DNA from: Lysinibacillus sp. KCTC 33748
Lineage (GTDB): Bacteria > Bacillota > Bacilli > Bacillales_A > Planococcaceae
Length of the DNA stretch: 64,000 nt
Direction of reading: 5' to 3'
Assembly (NCBI RefSeq): GCF_002237755.1
Contig: NZ_MWSJ01000005.1
Coordinates: 124,001-188,000 of the forward strand
Shown here in pieces: positions 8,222 through 14,982 of this stretch (positions are counted from its first letter, which is position 1; each line of letters starts with the position of its first letter). The notes below the pieces were generated by a model that ran no database searches, was not told where the DNA came from, and saw only the letters and a list, made by a program, of their open reading frames with translations. A program made the translations under genes and the position numbers.

Positions 8222-8270
8222 AAGTATTTATCGATTACAATAATACATATTTAGAAAGGAGTAAATAGTT

Positions 8271-8579
8271 ATGGAAACATATTATGCTGTAATTTTTACA
8301 TCACAACGAACAGACGAGGATGGAGAAGGCTATGCTAAGATGGCAGAAGTTATGGATGAATTAGCACAAAAACAGCCAGGTTTTCTTCGTATAGAAAGTG
8401 CTAGAAATACCGAAGGGAAGGGTATTACTGTATCGTATTGGGAATCACTAGAGGCTATTCAGGCATGGAAAGAAAATTCAAAACATCTAGTTGCACAGCA
8501 ATTTGGAAAAGAAAAATGGTACAAGCAATATAATGTGGAAATTTGTAAGGTCATAAAAGATTATTCTTTTATAATGTAA
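8271..8579 (+). CDS. antibiotic biosynthesis monooxygenase (ABM)-domain protein
   Basis: 102 residues forming one ferredoxin-like ABM domain: 'YYAVIFTSQRT' strand, 'MAEVMDELAQKQPGFLRIES' helix-strand, then 'ITVSYWESLEAIQAWKENSKH' typical of the family. Such proteins are small dimeric oxygenases or heme/quinol-handling proteins. The ribosome binding site is AGAAAGGAG with good spacing. It stands alone after a dead transporter gene; the substrate is unknown. Confidence 0.85.
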   Translation: METYYAVIFTSQRTDEDGEGYAKMAEVMDELAQKQPGFLRIESARNTEGKGITVSYWESLEAIQAWKENSKHLVAQQFGKEKWYKQYNVEICKVIKDYSFIM

Positions 8580-8796
8580 TTCATCTTGCAATAAAAAGCT
8601 CAACTTAATCGTGATGTAATTTGAATGAATATATTATTTTTAACACAGCTCATTCGTGATGCAATAAGTAAGCTTAAAATCGAAGCATTGTTTTATCGGT
8701 GATCTTATTTTTTTGCATCACTGTTTTGGACAAATTATATCATTTAAAAGATAGCAGAGTCGAAAGGGCTGTCTAAAAACTACGAGATTTTTAAAG

Positions 8797-8834
8797 AAAA
8801 ACTACGCGATGTGATAAAGCATCGCGTAGTTTTT
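8797..8834. terminator. strong stem-loop
   Basis: Perfect 15-bp inverted repeat AAAAACTACGCGATG / CATCGCGTAGTTTTT with an 8-nt loop, followed by a T-rich run. The preceding 'GGGCTGTCTAAAAAC' resembles the ends of some insertion sequences, so the stem may be a leftover IS end doubling as a terminator. Confidence 0.6.
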
Positions 8835-8850
8835 GCTTTTTTTAACAAAC

Positions 8851-8951
8851 TTAATCATTAGTATTAAATTCAAAATATAACTTTAAAAATTTGTCTAGTA
8901 TTTCCGAATTATTATCCTTTCGCCACGCAAGCGATGCTTCAATTGTATTCT
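8851..8951 (-). pseudogene. LysR-type regulator C-terminal fragment
   Basis: The minus-strand frame ends 'ASLAWRKDNNSEILDKFLKL'. This is the usual C-terminal signature of a LysR effector-binding domain (L-x-W-R-K-x-N-x-S-x-x-L-x-x-F). Only about 30 codons survive and they are fused in frame to an unrelated NUDIX start at 8952-9054. Confidence 0.55.
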
Positions 8952-9054
8952 CATTATTACTATTTACAAGAATTACACACGCCCCTGCCATAATTAGTGG
9001 ACGACTGCCAACTATTTTTCTTAAATCCATAATGTATCCTATAACAATCTCCAT
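8952..9054 (-). pseudogene. NUDIX hydrolase N-terminal fragment
   Basis: The 34 codons from 9054 read 'GYIMDLRKIVGSRPLIMAGA' then 'CVILVNSNN', the common beginning of NUDIX pyrophosphohydrolases (YI-x-x-LR-x-x-VG-x-x-P-L-I). The NUDIX box itself is absent and the frame continues into a LysR tail. This is a chimera made by deletion, not a working gene. Confidence 0.55.
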
Positions 9055-9079
9055 TTATATTTATTCCTTAATGTTCCTC

Positions 9080-9247
9080 GTAACACCGCACACTTTACGA
9101 CACAATTTAGCTGCACATCTAGCACAAAAGGGAATGCCAATCAAGGGTATTCAGACCTTGTTGGGACATGAAATATATCAAACTACCCGAGTATATACCA
9201 AGTTGTTCGATCATGCTCGTAAGGAAATGTATGATGATTGGATGTAA
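9080..9247 (+). pseudogene. tyrosine recombinase (integrase) C-terminal fragment
   Basis: The frame reads 'VTPHTLRHNLAAHLAQKG' and 'IQTLLGHEIYQTTRVYTKL'. These hold the Arg of HxLRH, the LLGH His and the catalytic Tyr of phage-type/XerCD integrases. The N-terminal domains and first catalytic Arg are missing. It marks a former mobile element or intragenomic recombination site. Confidence 0.7.
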
Positions 9248-9321
9248 AATAACCTTTTATATGAAGAGGGAGAATTGTTTAAAGAAGGCTGTGTTCTCAA
9301 AGATTGTTGCTGTTAAAACTA

Positions 9322-9363
9322 AAAAGACAGATCTAATCTACAAATGTAGAAAATCTGTCTTTT
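9322..9363 (+). terminator. stem-loop after the integrase fragment
   Basis: Inverted repeat AAAAGACAGAT / ATCTGTCTTTT with a second nested stem TCTA/TAGA. It is symmetric enough to terminate in both directions. Confidence 0.65.
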
Positions 9364-9465
9364 GGTTTGATTTTTCGTGACTCAAAAATTTAACTAAAGC
9401 ACCAGGCAAAATGATTTGTTTGTCACTGAATGGTGCCAGCCTTTGTGAGCCTGGTCATTTTGTGT

Positions 9466-10623
9466 TTATTTATTAATTGTTTCTGTAAATGTTTTTCTTC
9501 CAGATTTTATTTTGTCTATTTCAACATTGATTTTACTAATTGATTCTTCAGTCAAGGGTATTTTTCCATTGATCTCTAATGTTTTCCATACTTTTACGTT
9601 GTTTCGATAAAGGTGTTCTGATAAACGATAAATATCAACGTCTAACTGTAACCCTGCTTTATAGGTTGTCTTTATTTCCTCTTTAACTTTTTTAATAACT
9701 CCCTTACGTATTTCATTTTCTGTTGCCTTTTTTTTGAAACCATTAAGTATAACATCGACTTTAATGTTAACCTCAAACTGTACTTGATTGCCTTTAATAA
9801 CTGGTTTAACATCAAAATATTTTTCTTCCATATCTACTGTTATACTTTTATTATTGTCTAATTTGAAGGTTAAGTCTCCTCTATTTTTTTTGTTATACAT
9901 CCAGTTGATACCTCTTGCAGTATCACCTTTAATTACCCCTTTAAATCCATCTTTTGAAAGTATCCCAATCCCTTTAATTGTAGTTTCTTTTGAAGGGTGC
10001 TCCTTTGTTGTATCCCAATTTTTATCAATCGAAACGAGAGGTAAACTAACTTCATGACTAGGTTCATTTAAACCAATAACTAGATTTCTTAAATTTACAG
10101 GTTCCGTAAACACTTCTAATTTTCGGGCGTTTAATGGATGGCTTAATTTTGAATCAATTAGTGATTTATTTAAAATAGGTGTTATCAAAAGAATTTCTTT
10201 TAGTGAGTCTTGGGTAAAGTGAACATTCATCTGGTATCTTGTTTCTCTAAAGCGCAAAAAAGTATCGAAAACTGAATTAACTTCCTCGTGTTTTAAAGCC
10301 TCTTCTGTAAATATCAGATAGGTCATATGTCCCCAAAATACTTCTTGGTCAATGGAGCGATATAATTCATAAATTGCTTCCTCCATAGTTTCCCCTGTAG
10401 CATATCCAATCTCTGCAGGCGCTTCCGGAACAGAAGGTGTTTCAGATTTTGCTACGTCATTAAAGTTAATTAATTGTAGATAAATTTCGTATTGATTATC
10501 TTTAAAATCCACTCCGACCCCATTAACATAATACATTTTTTGGGGTTCTATCTCATCCCAACATCCGGATAGAAGAGGGAGTGTTACAGTTAATATAAAT
10601 AAGCCCGTAATTATCCTATTCAT
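9466..10623 (-). CDS. Ger(x)C-family spore germination lipoprotein
   Basis: 385 residues. The signal ends in lipobox L-S-G-C ('LLSGCWDEIEPQ'), and the C-W-D-x-x-E-I/P-x start is diagnostic of GerAC/GerBC proteins. The expected GerC order follows: YVNGVGVD strand, 'GYATGETMEEAIYELYRSI', 'GHMTYLIFTEEAL', and a C-terminal domain with 'KKVKEEIKTTYKAGLQLDVD'. These lipoproteins act with GerA (ligand-binding) and GerB (permease) subunits in the inner spore membrane to detect nutrients. Neither partner lies within the window, so this is an orphan C subunit. Length is normal for the family. Confidence 0.93.
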   Translation of the reverse strand: MNRIITGLFILTVTLPLLSGCWDEIEPQKMYYVNGVGVDFKDNQYEIYLQLINFNDVAKSETPSVPEAPAEIGYATGETMEEAIYELYRSIDQEVFWGHMTYLIFTEEALKHEEVNSVFDTFLRFRETRYQMNVHFTQDSLKEILLITPILNKSLIDSKLSHPLNARKLEVFTEPVNLRNLVIGLNEPSHEVSLPLVSIDKNWDTTKEHPSKETTIKGIGILSKDGFKGVIKGDTARGINWMYNKKNRGDLTFKLDNNKSITVDMEEKYFDVKPVIKGNQVQFEVNIKVDVILNGFKKKATENEIRKGVIKKVKEEIKTTYKAGLQLDVDIYRLSEHLYRNNVKVWKTLEINGKIPLTEESISKINVEIDKIKSGRKTFTETINK

Positions 10624-11021
10624 CGCTCTCCACCTTATATATCAATACATATTTTTTAGTTTGGCAAAAATGAAGAGAATTATAAATAAAAGGTTTTTTA
10701 AATTTTTTTTAGGGAGAGTTCATGGAATTGGGCAGCTTTTTTAAGGGGAATAAATAGCTCTTTTCAAGTATAAGGGGCGCATAAGTAGCTTCAAGGAGCC
10801 TCTATGGGCATGATTCTTTGCCCCAAAAAGCCAGCTGAATAGGGCTTGCTTCGCCAAACCACCCACCTCTCCATATCAAGCTCTTCTTCGTTGGAATGAT
10901 GGGTGATTGCCCCTTAGTCCCTATTAAATTTGTCCGAATAAGTATTGCCTATCCATCTATAAGCTCTGTCGATTGTGGGGCAAGTCTCCAACTGTCAAAA
11001 AAGTTTGAGGGTAGTTAGGTG
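10624..11021. other. intergenic with short imperfect tandem repeat
   Basis: No gene is recognised. At about 10740-10798 two roughly 29-bp units share TAAGGGG-n-ATAA-TAGCT-n-TTCAAG. A minus-strand frame of about 37 codons (around 10800-10915) is open but has no start, ribosome binding site or recognisable motif. Confidence 0.4.
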
Positions 11022-11497
11022 TTATATGAACAACTTCAGGGTATATACTTTCATATTGTTTTGAGAAGAAATCATATTAATTGTATAGCATCCAAACACT
11101 ACACTAAGAATAATAAATATCGGTGAGTAAAATCCAAATATCACTAAAATTGTACTTAATAGGAAAATATATACTGGATTTATTTTCTTGGTAATTGTAT
11201 TGTTTATAAATGTAGACATTATAATCCTTAATAAATAAGGACCAACAACAATAAAAACACTAGTTAAAATGCCGTAAAATGTAAAACTGTAGAAAATCCC
11301 TATCAGAAATAAATAACATTTCCTAATCCAAGTAAAAAAGATTGTGCCTTTAATCTAATAGGTAATGATGAAGAAAGTTTGTGGAAAAAACTTCCTTTTA
11401 ATAAGCTCAAAAACATAGAAGCAATAAACGCTATAGATACAAGAAAGAAGAAGAATATAAATTCTTCATTATTAATATTACGACTTGCACGTACCAC
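11022..11497 (-). pseudogene. frameshifted multi-helix membrane protein
   Basis: One minus-strand frame (11303-11497) encodes two strongly hydrophobic stretches (EFIFFFFLVSIAFIASMFL... FLLGLG). It then stops, but another frame takes over at about 11320 with LIGIFYSFTFYGILTSVFIV, runs through 'YLLRII' without a stop and continues to 11022 (VYIFLLSTILVIFGF...). Joined, they give about 150 residues with five or six helices, so a single frameshift broke the gene. I do not recognise the family. Confidence 0.55.
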
Positions 11498-11599
11498 TAC
11501 GAAAAAGGAAGTATAACAGGTGGCCTTTCATTTGACGTTAGTATAAGTACTAATCAACAAAAGTGGCCGTTATGGGATGATAATGTATTAAACTGGTAA
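11486..11599 (+). pseudogene. possible 3-prime gene remnant
   Basis: An open frame without a start reads 'CTYHYEKGSITGGLSFDVSI' and ends 'WPLWDDNVLNW' before TAA. The aromatic, beta-like composition looks protein-coding, but the family is not recognised. It overlaps the 5-prime end of the broken membrane gene on the other strand. A terminator follows at 11659. Confidence 0.3.
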
Positions 11600-11658
11600 G
11601 TAGTTATTAAAGTAAGTTAAATTAATAAGTTAATTCAACCGTAATTGGTAATAGAAAG

Positions 11659-11691
11659 ACAATAACCGATGCTTGAGCATTAAGTTATTGT
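11659..11691 (+). terminator. intrinsic terminator
   Basis: Arms ACAATAAC / GTTATTGT with an inner GCTTGAGC-type hairpin, followed by TTTTTCTTTTT. Confidence 0.65.
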
Positions 11692-11716
11692 TTTTCTTTT
11701 TAAGTAGGAGGGATAT

Positions 11717-12208
11717 TTGAACAAAAGTCGGTTCATAGTTGTTCTTTTGCTAGTCTTTTTAGTAGTCGGGGTAGGTACTTATACGTATTATCGCTTTAAT
11801 CCAATAATTAATATTAATACTAAAATAATTGAGCTTGATGAAAAGACTCAGAAAAATTACAGTAATATAGATAAATCTCAGAAAAATAACTATAAAAAAC
11901 TAGAATTTACATTAAATGTAGATTATTCCGATAATATCGATGATTTAGAAATAAACATACCCTATTCATTTCGTGAGTTATTAGGGGAAGACGTTTATTG
12001 GAACGGTTCTAGTTATCAAGATAAAGATTCAGAAAAAAATAAGATAGAATATAAAGACGAGATCATTATAAATTATAAGCAGCTTGAAAATAAGGATATC
12101 AAAGATTTATTGAGTAAAGGAACGATCACAATAACTTGGGATTTAGAGGGAAAGAAGAAAAGTAAAACATTTAATATTGGAGAAACCATTACATTTTCCA
12201 AGGCATAG
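11717..12208 (+). CDS. hypothetical protein, single N-terminal membrane anchor
   Basis: 163 residues from a TTG start preceded by TAGGAGGG. Residues 6-25 (FIVVLLLVFLVVGVGTYTYY) are a membrane anchor or uncleaved signal. The rest is an outside, Lys/Asp/Asn-rich, beta-predicted domain with alternating polar-hydrophobic strands (LEFTLNVDYSD, TITITWDLEGKK). No family is recognised. It is isolated between a terminator and the IS110 remnant and is noticeably A/T-rich. Confidence 0.6.
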   Translation: MNKSRFIVVLLLVFLVVGVGTYTYYRFNPIININTKIIELDEKTQKNYSNIDKSQKNNYKKLEFTLNVDYSDNIDDLEINIPYSFRELLGEDVYWNGSSYQDKDSEKNKIEYKDEIIINYKQLENKDIKDLLSKGTITITWDLEGKKKSKTFNIGETITFSKA

Positions 12209-12229
12209 TGTGTAGGTGATTGTATTAAA

Positions 12230-12673
12230 AACTTTGCGGAATTGAAGTGTACCCTTTGTAAGGGCATTTTGAAAAGAGCGGCAACCTTTTGAAGCTGCTG
12301 TCTGTACTTTGCAGGCGGCAGCTTTTTCAAGTTCCGTTCACTATGTGATGCACAATGGATCTCTGCGATACTTATGACGACGTTGTAATACCTTCAGTAA
12401 TTTACCACAGAGTATCACCATTGACTGCTTTCCCCTTAAGGGATTTTGTTGTCTTGTTGTGTAATATTCATGAAGCTTTTTAAACGCTTCGTTTTGACGA
12501 ATCAGCGGGACTATAATCTTGAATAGAGCATTTCTAAGCTTCTTTTGACCTCGTTTAGAGATATGTTTTTGTCCCTTATGTTGACCAGACGAGCTTTCAC
12601 GTAATGTTAATCCCGCTTGTTTTATAAGTTGGCGTGGATTTTCATAAAGTGAGAAGCTTCCAAAAGGTAGCAC
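12230..12673 (-). pseudogene. IS110-family transposase C-terminal remnant
   Basis: The frame 12341-12673 reads 'YENPRQLIKQAGLTLRESSS', 'GQHKGQKHISKRGQKKLRNA', 'HEYYTTRQQNPLRGKQSMV'. This is the transposase_20 C-terminal half of IS110/IS1111-type elements, which use a DEDD N-terminal domain and a C-terminal Ser. Reading continues in a shifted frame below 12340 (KKLPPAKYRQQLQKVAALF). The N-terminal catalytic domain is absent. Its right edge (12673-12683) abuts a 5-prime-truncated sirtuin gene, suggesting the insertion and later deletion removed the start of that gene. Confidence 0.85.
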
Positions 12674-12682
12674 CGCATGAAA

Positions 12683-13131
12683 AGTCAGTCAAACTTTAGC
12701 TGATTGGGAAAAGGGAGGAATTGTATCGTTAGTTGCTACGCAAAACGTTGATGGTTTTCATAAGCTAGCAGGAAATCAAAGGGTAGGGGAGTTACAGGGC
12801 TCAATACGCTCCATTTCGTTGTCATCGCTGCGAAAAAGCTGCTCCAATGGAAAGTTTTTTACACAAAGAGAGTTGTGTACATTGTAATGGCAATCTAAGG
12901 CCAAATGTAGTGCTTTTTGGAGAACACTTACCACAAATAAGCTGGAACAATGCAATGGAAGCAATCAAAGCAGCGGAGCTTGTTCTTGTTATCGGCACGA
13001 GCCTTGAAGTGTTTCCTGTCAATCAACTTCCAATGATGACAAAAGGAAAAACTGCTTATATTAATTTAGATATTGCGCATCATGCAGTTGAAGGAAAAGT
13101 AAAAGAAGTGTTGCAGCAATTGTCACTTTAA
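12683..13131 (+). pseudogene. NAD-dependent deacetylase (sirtuin), truncated and frameshifted
   Basis: The reading frame 'SQTLADWE..GIVSLVATQNVDGFHKLAG' contains the sirtuin Q-N-V-D-G-x-H motif. After 'GSIRSI' one extra T near 12816-12820 shifts the frame, and the Zn-binding 'RCHRC' is restored in the second frame, followed by 'CVHCNGNLRPNVVLFGE', 'VIGTSLEVFPVNQLP' and the normal C-terminus. The N-terminal Rossmann GAGxS part is missing next to the IS110 remnant. Usual length is about 240 residues; about 150 remain. The gene is dead. Confidence 0.88.
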
Positions 13132-13135
13132 AAGG

Positions 13136-13164
13136 AGGCGCCCTTGAAACATCAAGAGGCGCCT
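13136..13164. terminator. bidirectional terminator
   Basis: AGGCGCC / GGCGCCT inverted repeat between the sirtuin remnant and the convergent gene ending at 13163. Confidence 0.6.
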
Positions 13165-13510
13165 AAAACATTTGTGGTAAAAATTCGGTCATAAAGCGTT
13201 GGTTTTTACGTAGCCATATTTTTAAAATCATACGGTGTGTTAAAAGTCGTTGTCTTTTTTGTGGTCTAGCTTTTGCCTCTATTAAACTTTGGAGTAGAGT
13301 GCATGTTTCTGTTGCTAATGCTTGAGGATCAACGAGGACGTCAAGTTTATAATCAATTAACTGAGCAGCCTGAACCTTTGCAAGTAATTGTGCAAAGCGG
13401 GTATTCATTTCTGGAAAGTTTTCTTCTAGCTCTAAGTCGATTAAAGTATATAATGTTTGTTCAATTTCAGCTTCGAGCACTTGTAATTGTTCAATGGATG
13501 GCTGTGTCAA
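13163..13510 (-). CDS. hypothetical helical protein downstream of crcB pair
   Basis: 115 residues, predicted almost fully alpha-helical with heptad-like Leu spacing (IEQLQVLEAEIEQTLYTL... AQLLAKVQ...) and a basic C-terminal third (KARPQKRQRLLTHRMILKIW). No signal peptide or membrane segment. It starts 30 bp downstream of the second crcB gene on the same strand with an AGGTGATTT ribosome binding site, so it may be a third operon member. The family is not recognised. Confidence 0.55.
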   Translation of the reverse strand: MTQPSIEQLQVLEAEIEQTLYTLIDLELEENFPEMNTRFAQLLAKVQAAQLIDYKLDVLVDPQALATETCTLLQSLIEAKARPQKRQRLLTHRMILKIWLRKNQRFMTEFLPQMF

Positions 13511-13540
13511 AAAATCACCTCTAGTATGTCATAAATGCTG

Positions 13541-13870
13541 CTACACAAGGAAAAAGCCAAGTGTAGCGAAAAGTAAACCAAATAAAACGGTAGTACATAT
13601 ATAAATAATTACTTGTTTCCATTTCTTCTGTTCCAAGAGCTGCAAACATTCAAAACCAAATGTTGAAAATGTCGTATAGGCCCCTAAAAAACCAAGCCCT
13701 ATAAACTGCCAAATCCAATCATTTGGCTGTAATGCAAATAGAAGGCCAAGTGCAAAAGAACCTGTTATATTAATAAAAAATGTTGCCCATGGGTATGGAT
13801 GAGCAATCAATTTTCCAAGATAAAATCTGGTTAGTGCACCAAAAAATCCACCGATACCAATAACTATCAT
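13541..13870 (-). CDS. crcB: fluoride ion channel CrcB/Fluc, second copy
   Basis: 109 residues with four helices. Signature segments are all present: 'GIGGFFGALTRFYLG', 'WATFFINITGSFALG' and 'GFLGAYTTFSTFGFE', which line the fluoride pores and the central Na+ site in Fluc channels. It overlaps the upstream paralogue by 4 bp (13867-13870), so the pair is translationally coupled and may assemble as a heterodimer, as in Gram-positive bacteria with two genes. The role is export of cytoplasmic F-. Confidence 0.94.
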   Translation of the reverse strand: MIVIGIGGFFGALTRFYLGKLIAHPYPWATFFINITGSFALGLLFALQPNDWIWQFIGLGFLGAYTTFSTFGFECLQLLEQKKWKQVIIYICTTVLFGLLFATLGFFLV

Positions 13871-14229
13871 ACGCTGCGCCCCTTCGCAAGTCTAAATCCT
13901 AGCCATGCACATGCTAAACCGCCAAAAACACTTATTAAAATATAAAGAATAGCTAGTAGCCACTTACTATCTTGCAAAAGTAATAGCGTTTCTAAAGAAA
14001 ATGTCGAAAATGTCGTAAATGCACCTAAAAAACCAGTGCCAATTCCTAAAATAATAGGCGTACGCTTTGTAAACATAGTAAATAGCCATGCTAAACAAAA
14101 GCAACCAATTAAGTTCATACAAAGTGTTGCAATTGGAAAACCACCTGTATTTTGAAGTGCTTGACCAAGGTTATATCGACAGATGGCACCCAAAAACCCG
14201 CCGATTCCAACAGCTAAAAATGATTTCAA
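13867..14229 (-). CDS. crcB: fluoride ion channel CrcB/Fluc, first copy
   Basis: 120 residues with four helices and the same motifs ('GIGGFLGAICRYNLG', 'IATLCMNLIGCF', 'GFLGAFTTFSTFSLE'). In this copy the usual N-x-x-G-S-F is G-C-F, so the two subunits are not equivalent. It is the first gene of the pair. I looked upstream (14230-14340) for a fluoride riboswitch and saw no convincing crcB-motif pseudoknot. The start codon is preceded by AAGGAGTC. Confidence 0.93.
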   Translation of the reverse strand: MKSFLAVGIGGFLGAICRYNLGQALQNTGGFPIATLCMNLIGCFCLAWLFTMFTKRTPIILGIGTGFLGAFTTFSTFSLETLLLLQDSKWLLAILYILISVFGGLACAWLGFRLAKGRSV

Positions 14230-14371
14230 AGTAAAGACTCCTTACTAAAATATCTATATTGAAAAGTGTATCATGAGAGTATCAATTTAGATATATTTCT
14301 ATAAGTTATATGGATTCAAATATATGAAAGAGAGCGCAAATTTAAAATGACATGATTTTGACCTCTTGAAG

Positions 14372-14441
14372 CGATAAAGTTTAAAAGTTGGGTGATAAAT
14401 AAACAAAGTTAGGCGATGAATTTAAAAATTGTTCCGATAAA
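14372..14441 (+). repeat. four phased 21-bp repeat units (array A)
   Basis: The heptamer CGATAAA or a one-base variant begins at 14372, 14393, 14414 and 14435, exactly 21 bp apart. The flanks share A-A-A-G-T-T before it. A matching four-unit array lies at 29185-29254. Confidence 0.75.
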
Positions 14442-14471
14442 ATGATTTGGACCTATCGTACTTTCTACTGC

Positions 14472-14545
14472 TACGTTAGCACGACGCTTTCGCGCAAAAT
14501 CTGTTGGCCTAAAGCCCTCGAACGCAATTAGGTATCGCCATAATT
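14472..14545 (+). repeat. degenerate extragenic repeat
   Basis: The phrases GACGCTTTCGC, TGTTGGCCTAAAGCC and TTCG-like bits recur in altered form near 23706-23760 and 30545-30620. This suggests a dispersed, decaying repeat family. Confidence 0.45.
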
Positions 14546-14616
14546 GACATGTAGCAATTCATTGCTTTAAAGCGCTAATTATTTCCTGGAAAACGTAAAA
14601 AATAACAACGAGTTGG

Positions 14617-14644
14617 TTGACAAATATTTCTAAGATGTGATAAT
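14617..14644 (+). promoter_or_regulatory. sigma-A promoter of the exporter operon
   Basis: TTGACA (14617-14622), 16-bp spacer, GATAAT (14639-14644) preceded by TG one base upstream (extended -10). It lies 45 bp before the leader peptide ORF. Confidence 0.75.
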
Positions 14645-14688
14645 CTTCAAGAACACTATAACAAACTTAAGTAAAGGAGGGCATGACG

Positions 14689-14748
14689 ATGTTAATTTTA
14701 CCAGTATCATTTCAAATCACAACTGCATACATTGTCCATGTCCTCTAA
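14689..14748 (+). CDS. bmrB: BmrB-like leader peptide
   Basis: 19 codons, MLILPVSFQITTAYIVHVL, from an ATG preceded by a near-perfect AAAGGAGGG. It lies between the promoter and an attenuator, upstream of two ABC exporter genes. In Bacillus subtilis the bmrCD operon is controlled by ribosome-mediated attenuation through the BmrB leader, where ribosome stalling by antibiotics prevents terminator formation. Position and architecture match, so the symbol is given by analogy; the peptide sequence itself need not be conserved. Confidence 0.7.
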   Translation: MLILPVSFQITTAYIVHVL

Positions 14749-14839
14749 CATTTTATTTTACATTGCAATAAAAGGCATGGGTTACTCCTTGCCTTTTATT
14801 AAGAGACACATGCTCTTTTTTGGGTATGTGTCTTTTTTT
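14749..14839 (+). promoter_or_regulatory. transcription attenuator of the ABC exporter operon
   Basis: Two stem-loops follow the leader stop. The first is AATAAAAGGCA (14767-14777) with TGCCTTTTATT (14790-14800). The second is AGACACAT / ATGTGTCT (14804-14833) with TTTTTT after it. TTTTATT at 14751-14757 can pair with AATAAAA at 14767-14773, which would break the first stem. A ribosome stalled in or near the leader would change which fold forms. This is inferred from base pairing and the known bmrBCD mechanism. Confidence 0.72.
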
Positions 14840-14982
14840 GTTGCAAAAAAGGGTTGTAGTGAACATGAAAATAGGAGTGCATGTGTATGCGAAACAAAGT
14901 AGAAAAATTGATTTTCATCAAGGTATTTCTGGATAGTGGGTAGCAAAGCTTTAACAGCACTAGAGAAAGAAGGTTATAAAGT

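Larger units (their letters stand above)
14230..14616. other. intergenic, repeat-bearing
   Basis: No gene. It contains a 21-bp-phased repeat array (14372-14441) and a degenerate extragenic repeat (about 14472-14545). Confidence 0.5.
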
